The notes under the pieces: generated by a model
What the model was told of the DNA's origin: nothing
Database searches by the model: none
What the model saw: only the letters and a program-made list of their open reading frames with translations
Assembly: GCA_002498455.1 (NCBI GenBank)
Contig: DAHO01000017.1
Coordinates: forward strand, 23,730 to 43,208
From: Euryarchaeota archaeon UBA602
Lineage (GTDB): Archaea > Thermoplasmatota > Poseidoniia > Poseidoniales > Thalassarchaeaceae
Reading direction: 5' to 3'
DNA: 19,479 nucleotides
Position numbers and translations under genes: made by a program
Part shown: piece by piece, positions 14,253 through 19,479 of the stretch
Position numbering within the stretch: position 1 is the stretch's first letter
Layout of the letters: each line of letters opens with the position of its first letter

Positions 14253-14956
14253 GCTCGGTACTGACAGTGTTCGCAATCCGAATTTCTCCCGGGCTCAGGT
14301 CCTTCAAGGCATTCAGCAACTTCTTGCATGAGATTCTGGATTACTTTTCGTTCAGTAGAGGACACATCAACTGCGAAGAAGTCCCTTGAGAATTCAACCA
14401 TTGGCCCATCTGTTGCATTTACCGGATACAAATGAGCGAGATATGCTTCATCCCTGACAGGGATTGAATTTGATTCCATAATCCATGCATATGCTGCCAT
14501 TTGGCGAATAGCAGAAGGGTGCGGACCTTTATCCGATGATTTCTTTGAAGCCTTGGTCTTGAAATCGACAATTACGTTTAGTCCATTGTCATCGACCAAC
14601 ATTTCATCCATCGTTCCGAATAATGTGTAATGACATCCTTTCTTCGAAATAATATGGTCCTTTGGATCTAATTGTATTCTTTTGCTTACCAAGTCTACAT
14701 CTGAAGACATTGTCCAACCTTTGAATCTTGGATCTGAAGATATTTCGGTTGGTACCGTACCAGCATCTGCGTGTCTTCGATAGTATGTTCGGAATGTTGT
14801 GTCGATACCTATTGGCAGTCCAGCCATAATACCAGTTGGTTTTTTGATTCCTGCATTATGTTCCAACCAATAGCAGCAAGCACAATCACAAAAAGAACCC
14901 AATTGTGATGGTGAAATTTTGAATGGTTTATCTTGAGTTCCTTTTCCTTGTGGCAT
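14249..14956 (-). CDS. PD-(D/E)XK nuclease, RecB/Cas4-like, with cysteine clusters
   Basis: The 235-residue protein shows the RecB-family nuclease core: TMDEML with Asp117, VIVDFKTK with Asp131 and Lys133, and the QMAAY motif with Gln152 and Tyr156. An N-terminal ISPSQLGSFCDCACC segment (Cys23, 25, 27, 28) and a C-terminal CEHC (Cys228, Cys231) enclose the core. This arrangement resembles the iron-sulfur clusters of Cas4 and AddB nucleases. It probably cuts or resects DNA in repair. No CRISPR repeat or cas gene is visible, so a stand-alone Cas4/RecB-like role is favoured. The frame extends to a GTG overlapping the icmF stop, but GAGGAG at 14964-14969 lies seven bases before ATG 14956, so that start is chosen. 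It follows icmF by 11 bases on the same strand. Confidence 0.82.
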   Translation of the reverse strand: MPQGKGTQDKPFKISPSQLGSFCDCACCYWLEHNAGIKKPTGIMAGLPIGIDTTFRTYYRRHADAGTVPTEISSDPRFKGWTMSSDVDLVSKRIQLDPKDHIISKKGCHYTLFGTMDEMLVDDNGLNVIVDFKTKASKKSSDKGPHPSAIRQMAAYAWIMESNSIPVRDEAYLAHLYPVNATDGPMVEFSRDFFAVDVSSTERKVIQNLMQEVAECLEGPEPGRNSDCEHCQYRA

Positions 14957-14963
14957 GTCGTTT

Positions 14964-14969
14964 CTCCTC
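14964..14969 (-). promoter_or_regulatory. Shine-Dalgarno overlapping the icmF stop
   Basis: GAGGAG on the minus strand includes bases of the icmF TGA codon and lies seven bases before ATG 14956. This decides the nuclease start over the GTG at 14971 and implies coupled translation with icmF. Confidence 0.75.
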
Positions 14970-17900
14970 ACATGTTACGGCGGTATTGACCACCGACTTC
15001 GAACAATGCGTCTGTGATTTGACCCAAGCTTGCAACTTTCACGGTTTCCATCAGTTCGGCAAAGACATTGCCTCCGGTTCGTGCGACATCTTGCAGACGA
15101 GCCAACGCTTCGGGTGTCGCATGGGCATGAGTCTTGTGGAATTGTGCGAGGCGAGATAGACAGCCCTGCTTTTCCTCAGGTGTGGCACGAGCCAATTCCA
15201 TATCGAAGTCGTCTGCACTGGACTCATCGAACGCTGCAGCATTCGGATTCTCGAAGAAGTTGACACCGGTGATGGGCAATTCTCCAGAGTGCTTTTGCTC
15301 CTCATAGTACAGTGACTCATCTTGGATTTTACCGCGCTGATACATGGTTTCCATGGCACCGAGAACACCACCGCGCTCAGCGATCCGCTCAAACTCAGTC
15401 AGGACGGCTTCTTCGACAAGATTGGTCAATTCATCCACGATGAAAGAACCCTGGAGTGGATTTTCGGTCTTGGTCCAGCCACTCTCTTTGTTGACAATGA
15501 GTTGGACGGCCAAGGCTCGGCGAACACTTTCTTCGGTGGGTGTGGTAATCGCCTCATCGTACGCGTTGGTATGCAAACTGTTGGCCTGGTCTTGAACTGC
15601 CAGTAGTGCCTGTAATGTGGTTCGAATATCGTTGAAGTCGATTTCCTGAGCGTGAAGTGAACGACCCGATGTCTGGATGTGATACTTCAATTTCTGAGAA
15701 CGCTCATTGCCGCCATACAAATCTCGCATCGCAACCGACCAAATTCGTCTAGCGACACGCCCAATTACGGTATATTCTGGATCCAATCCATTGGAGAAAA
15801 AGAAGGAAAGGTTGGGTGCGAAGGAATCGATGTCCATGCCACGACTTCGATAGTATTCGACGTAGGTGAAGCCGTTTGCAAGCGTGAATGCGAGTTGGCT
15901 GATTGGATTGGCACCCGCCTCAGCGATGTGATAACCTGAGATGCTGACAGAGTAGTGATTTCGCACCCCTCGATCGATGTAGAACTGCTGCACATCCCCC
16001 ATCAGCTTGAGACTGAACTCCGTCGAGAAGATGCAGGTGTTCTGCGCTTGGTCCTCCTTGAGGATGTCAGCCTGTACCGTTCCTCGAACCGTCTGCAAAG
16101 TCTTCTGTGAAATCTCTGCGTGCTCTTCTTCGGTTGGGTCACGCCCATTCTCTTCGCTAAACTTGGCGACCTGTTGGCGAATGGCTGCATTGAAGAACAT
16201 CGCGAGGATAATCGCAGCGGGTCCGTTGATCGTCATCGATACACTGGTGTTGGGATCACATAGGTCGAATCCATCGAACAGTGTACTCATCTCGTCTACA
16301 GTGTAGATACTGACACCGGATTCGCCAACTTTGCCATAGATGTCAGGCCGAGTATGTGGGTCTCTTCCATACAAGGTGACGCTATCGAAAGCGGTTGACA
16401 ATCGGGCGTAATCTTCACCCTTGGAGAGATAGTGGAATCGCTTGTTTGTTCGAGAAGCGGGCCCCTCACCGGCAAACATTCGAGTGGGCAATTCATCAGC
16501 CCGCTTGAAGGGAAATACCCCGGCGGTGTACGGGAAGGTCCCTGGTACATTTTCACGCCGTAGCCATCCAAGCAAATCCCCTGCATCAGCAAAGTTTGGT
16601 AAGGCCACCCTTGGAATGCTTGAGTGGGCTAGAGATTCGGTCGTAGTCTCTACGGAGAAGTCGCGTCCTCTGACTTGGTAAGTGTAGGTTCCACTACGAT
16701 ACTGTGCAGCTTTTTCTTCGTATCCAGAAATCATCGACCAGACCATGGGGTGGATTGTATTTCGAATCTCATCTGCTTGGATACGGATGTCGGCTACCGC
16801 CGCTGCCGCTCCAGTGGACAACGTGCTACCTGTTCCATCAGCCAAACTCGACATGTGACGTGCAGTGGCCTCCAACTGTTGCACTAAGCGAACCTTCTGA
16901 GCCATTTCACCGGTTCGTGAATGGTAGTCTCGAACGGTACGAGAAATATCTGCGAGGTAGTGAATTCGCTCTGGTGGGATAATGTGCTGAGGTTCAGGCA
17001 TGCCGCTCTCAGGCAATTGTGGTTGGCGAGCAGCGAGAATCATCCCATGCCGCTCGGATAACATTTGTGAAAGTCGCTCCCAGAGTAAATCAACACCTGG
17101 ATCCGCGAACTGATTGGCGATGGTAGGAATCACTGGAAGTGCCGCATCGTCCATTTCGAACAAGTTTCGATTCCGCTTGACCTGCTTTCGAATTGCGCGC
17201 AGTGCATCTTCAGCGCCTCGTTTTTCGAACTTATTCAGGACTACAAGATCCGCCACATCGAGCATCTCGATTTTCTCCAATTGCGTATGAGCACCAAATT
17301 CACTGGTCATCACATACAGGCTGAGATCACTGACATCGGCAATCGCGTCGCTACCTTGGCCGATTCCACTGGTCTCCACAAAGATGAGATCATAACCAAC
17401 CGCCTGACAAACCTCGATGGCCTCTCTGGTCTTTTCCGAGAGTTCCTTACCACTGGCTCGACTGGCCAAACTCCGCATGAAGAGTCGGTCACTGACCAAC
17501 GTATTCATTCGAATTCGATCACCTAACAAGGCTCCACCAGTGCGCTTTCGAGTCGGGTCGGTACAGAGCAATGCAACATTGAGTTGCGGATTTTGAGTGG
17601 TGATTCTCCGCATCAATTCATCCAGCAAACTGGATTTACCTGCACCACCAGTCCCTGTGAATCCAATCACAGGGACGCGGGTTTCAATCGGCCGACTACG
17701 GCAGTTTTTCAGTGCTTGAGCAAAAGACACAGGGTCCGCATTTTCAGCCATTGAAATGAGTCTTGCAACCTTCTGTCGTTGTTCGGGTGTGACCGGTTTG
17801 TCCAAGCCGACACTCTGTGCCAATAGATTGCATTCACTCGCTTGCTTGACCAAGTCATCAATCATACCGAGTAATCCCATTTGTCGGCCATCATCAGGGG

Positions 17901-18300
17901 AATAGATTCGGGTAATCCCTGCCGTGTGTAGGTCGCGAATTTCGGGTGGAGTGATGGTCCCACCACCTCCGCCGAAGATACGAATGTCTTCGCGTCCAGC
18001 TGCATCGAGTAACTCCCGTATGTAGGTGAAATATTCCATATGTCCACCTTGGTAAGAGGTCAGCGCAACGGCATGAGCGTCTTCCTCAATCGCAGCCTTG
18101 ACGACATCGAGTGCACTACGGTCATGGCCGAGGTGAATCACTTCACAGCCCGCAGCTTGAATCAATCGACGCATGACGTTGATTGCTGCATCGTGTCCAT
18201 CAAACAGTGAGGCTGCAGTAACCACACGTAGAGGAATCCCCGAGGCGTCAAAGGCGCTGCTGAGGTCATCAGTGGATGGTGCAGATGCTCCAGTCGCCAT
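14968..18300 (-). CDS. icmF: fused isobutyryl-CoA mutase IcmF (B12 domain, G-protein chaperone, mutase)
   Basis: The 1110-residue protein interconverts isobutyryl-CoA and n-butyryl-CoA with adenosylcobalamin. Domain order is that of IcmF. A B12-binding domain spans about 20-155, with SLFDGHDAA and cobalt-ligand His36, then FGGGGG at 109-114. A MeaB-like GTPase spans about 205-420, with P-loop GTGGAGKS at 216-223 and NKFE at 356-359. The mutase barrel runs from about 560 to the end. Phe609 in RMFAGEG and Gln753 in DQAQNTC are 144 residues apart, as are the substrate-selecting Phe598 and Gln742 of characterised IcmF. Methylmalonyl-CoA mutase would have Tyr and Arg, and pivalyl-CoA mutase Leu and Ala. 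His791 in SGYHIAEAG is the conserved active-site His. There is no Shine-Dalgarno at ATG 18300. It lies 80 bases downstream of an acyl-CoA ligase gene and is followed by a nuclease gene. The role is likely valine/branched-chain or butyrate metabolism. Confidence 0.95.
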   Translation of the reverse strand: MATGASAPSTDDLSSAFDASGIPLRVVTAASLFDGHDAAINVMRRLIQAAGCEVIHLGHDRSALDVVKAAIEEDAHAVALTSYQGGHMEYFTYIRELLDAAGREDIRIFGGGGGTITPPEIRDLHTAGITRIYSPDDGRQMGLLGMIDDLVKQASECNLLAQSVGLDKPVTPEQRQKVARLISMAENADPVSFAQALKNCRSRPIETRVPVIGFTGTGGAGKSSLLDELMRRITTQNPQLNVALLCTDPTRKRTGGALLGDRIRMNTLVSDRLFMRSLASRASGKELSEKTREAIEVCQAVGYDLIFVETSGIGQGSDAIADVSDLSLYVMTSEFGAHTQLEKIEMLDVADLVVLNKFEKRGAEDALRAIRKQVKRNRNLFEMDDAALPVIPTIANQFADPGVDLLWERLSQMLSERHGMILAARQPQLPESGMPEPQHIIPPERIHYLADISRTVRDYHSRTGEMAQKVRLVQQLEATARHMSSLADGTGSTLSTGAAAAVADIRIQADEIRNTIHPMVWSMISGYEEKAAQYRSGTYTYQVRGRDFSVETTTESLAHSSIPRVALPNFADAGDLLGWLRRENVPGTFPYTAGVFPFKRADELPTRMFAGEGPASRTNKRFHYLSKGEDYARLSTAFDSVTLYGRDPHTRPDIYGKVGESGVSIYTVDEMSTLFDGFDLCDPNTSVSMTINGPAAIILAMFFNAAIRQQVAKFSEENGRDPTEEEHAEISQKTLQTVRGTVQADILKEDQAQNTCIFSTEFSLKLMGDVQQFYIDRGVRNHYSVSISGYHIAEAGANPISQLAFTLANGFTYVEYYRSRGMDIDSFAPNLSFFFSNGLDPEYTVIGRVARRIWSVAMRDLYGGNERSQKLKYHIQTSGRSLHAQEIDFNDIRTTLQALLAVQDQANSLHTNAYDEAITTPTEESVRRALAVQLIVNKESGWTKTENPLQGSFIVDELTNLVEEAVLTEFERIAERGGVLGAMETMYQRGKIQDESLYYEEQKHSGELPITGVNFFENPNAAAFDESSADDFDMELARATPEEKQGCLSRLAQFHKTHAHATPEALARLQDVARTGGNVFAELMETVKVASLGQITDALFEVGGQYRRNM

Positions 18301-18337
18301 GCAATACCGAGTTCAATACAACGCTTGAGTGCATCGG

Positions 18338-18356
18338 CGGTGGCCGTAGGCCACCG
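18338..18356. other. eight-base-pair hairpin and adjacent palindrome in the icmF upstream gap
   Basis: CGGTGGCC-GTA-GGCCACCG forms a perfect GC-rich stem. Next to it, GCGCATGCGC (18358-18367) is a ten-base palindrome. Both lie in the 80-base gap between the ligase stop and the icmF start. No T-tract follows on either strand. They may be a protein-binding site or an mRNA structure that separates expression of the two genes. Confidence 0.45.
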
Positions 18357-18380
18357 TGCGCATGCGCGAGAGGTTTGGTT

Positions 18381-19479
18381 TCACGCGTACATCTGCTCGA
18401 TTTCATCCGACCAGTTTTCACGAATTTGAATCCGACGAATCTTCAGGGTCGGTGTCAACTCGCCATCATCGACGGTGAAATCTCGTGGTAAGATGGTGAA
18501 CTTCTTGACTTGCTCTGGAGGAGCGAATTGCTTGTTCAATTCCATGACTTGTGACTCAATCTCAGCATGAATCTCTGGACTGTCTGTGTATTCAGAAAGT
18601 TGGTGCCCTTGTTCATTTAGTAGAGCGATTTGCTTGGCTGGATCCTTGGGTAGGTGTGCGCCATCCATGCCGAACTTGTCGCGCAAAATGGCCGAGACGT
18701 CTAGGGTGACTAGACCACTGCAGTACTTGCGTGCATCCCCAACCAAGAAGAATTGTGAAATCAATGGAATTCCCTTCATGGTTTCCTCGATGACCAAAGG
18801 TGCGATGTTCTTGCCACCGGAACTGACGTACAATTCCTTCTTTCTTCCAGTAATGGTTACGAATCCATCAGAGTCAATTTTCCCGATGTCACCGGAGCGA
18901 AGCCAATCGCCATCCATGACTTCAGCAGTGGCTTCAGGGTTGTTGTAGTACCCCTTCATCACGTGCCGACCTCGGAACATAATCTCTCCATCAGTGTCGG
19001 TCTTGAGTTCAGTTCCGGGGAGTGTTCGACCTACAGAACCAATCTTGACATTGCCCTTGTAGTTGATTGAAGCACCCGCAGTTGTCTCGGTCATCCCATA
19101 CCCTTCATACAGTGGAACACCGATTTGATGGAAGAGTTTCAGGATGTCTGGGTTAATGGGCGCAGCACCGGTAATCGCGTACTTGCAGTTGACCATCCCA
19201 ATCTTTCGCTTGACTGCCTTTTGCAAGACCTTTTTCAGCCCAGGGATTTTCAATCCAATTCGGATGACGGCTTTGGAATCCAAGGTGCTCTTCAGGTTTG
19301 AGTAGACCTTCTCGTATATTCGTGGAACACCGATGAATAGCGCAGGTTGCACTTTCTTCGCATAATCAACTGCATGCAAGGCATTGTCCACCACGTGAAG
19401 GTGTAGTGCGTCACGGACCCAAAGATGGTTGTCAGCGACCTGTCCAAAGACGTGAGCTAGAGGCAACCAAGAGACGTAG
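18381..19479 (-). CDS. long-chain acyl-CoA synthetase (AMP-forming), 5' partial
   Basis: About 366 C-terminal residues of an adenylate-forming ligase are present, and the frame runs off the window edge. The first visible residues read YVSWLPLAHVFGQ, the conserved segment of long-chain acyl-CoA synthetases, so roughly the first 200-250 residues are missing. Other landmarks are the A5 motif YEGYGMTETTAG, LRSGDIGKIDSDGF (the A7 region), TGRKKELYVSSGGKNIAP (hinge A8) and PTLKIRR near the end, where the A10 lysine is expected. It activates fatty acids to acyl-AMP and then acyl-CoA in the cytoplasm, feeding beta-oxidation or lipid synthesis. It is on the same strand as icmF but separated by 80 bases with a hairpin, so co-transcription is uncertain. 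The long-chain preference is inferred from family resemblance. Confidence 0.93.
   Translation of the reverse strand, partial: YVSWLPLAHVFGQVADNHLWVRDALHLHVVDNALHAVDYAKKVQPALFIGVPRIYEKVYSNLKSTLDSKAVIRIGLKIPGLKKVLQKAVKRKIGMVNCKYAITGAAPINPDILKLFHQIGVPLYEGYGMTETTAGASINYKGNVKIGSVGRTLPGTELKTDTDGEIMFRGRHVMKGYYNNPEATAEVMDGDWLRSGDIGKIDSDGFVTITGRKKELYVSSGGKNIAPLVIEETMKGIPLISQFFLVGDARKYCSGLVTLDVSAILRDKFGMDGAHLPKDPAKQIALLNEQGHQLSEYTDSPEIHAEIESQVMELNKQFAPPEQVKKFTILPRDFTVDDGELTPTLKIRRIQIRENWSDEIEQMYA

Noticed and set aside
14249..14956. A CRISPR-associated Cas4 assignment
   Set aside because: No repeat array and no other cas gene is visible in the window, so only a Cas4/RecB-like family call is justified.
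14957..14971. GTG start of the nuclease at 14971
   Set aside because: The GAGGAG motif would then lie inside the coding region; ATG 14956 is seven bases after it.

Overview
This window most resembles a marine planktonic euryarchaeon of the Marine Group II (Poseidoniales) type. The archaeal assignment rests on PCNA, transcription factor S, Nop5, fibrillarin and a CCA-less tRNA gene. These sit among genes that look bacterial in origin: Fpg, a PfaA-like synthase fragment, IcmF, an FGE-like domain and a long-chain acyl-CoA ligase. This mixture is what is generally described for that lineage. The lineage call is inference; the archaeal call is well supported.

Layout. Positions 1-3582 (+) hold the C-terminal KR-DH half of a PUFA-synthase (PfaA)-like megaenzyme, followed by an Sfp/PfaE-type phosphopantetheinyl transferase. 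A roughly 390-base gap then carries a possible small two-helix membrane protein on the minus strand and a tRNA-Gly(TCC). Positions 3975-6634 (+) encode an ABC exporter of the MsbA/ABCB half-transporter type, coupled to a membrane-anchored FGE/SUMF1-like protein without the catalytic cysteines. Running toward it on the minus strand (8920 to 6631) are transcription factor S, PCNA and a family 2 glycosyltransferase. Divergent from TFS is the plus-strand operon Nop5, fibrillarin and Fpg/MutM (9020-11484).

Positions 11595-14252 (+) hold two MIP/aquaporin-fold genes flanking a secreted-domain membrane protein of unknown function. The first MIP-like gene has lost both NPA motifs and ends at a textbook stem-loop/T-tract terminator. 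The second is a canonical aquaporin. The rest is on the minus strand: a long-chain acyl-CoA ligase cut by the window edge (19479 to 18381), the fused isobutyryl-CoA mutase IcmF (18300 to 14968), and a Cas4/RecB-like PD-(D/E)XK nuclease with its own Shine-Dalgarno overlapping the icmF stop region.

How the parts may work together. The synthase and PPTase are an enzyme and its activator. With the exporter and glycosyltransferase nearby, they outline a possible acyl-lipid or polyketide synthesis and export locus, which is notable because archaeal membranes are built from isoprenoids. Nop5 and fibrillarin are the core of the C/D box RNA 2'-O-methylation complex. TFS and PCNA serve transcription and replication. 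IcmF and the acyl-CoA ligase belong to acyl-CoA (fatty and branched-chain acid) catabolism.

Gene packing is tight. There are start/stop overlaps of 1 and 8 bases and two tail-to-tail stop-codon overlaps of 4 bases. Several genes appear to have leaderless-type promoters. No CRISPR array, insertion sequence or integrase was seen.
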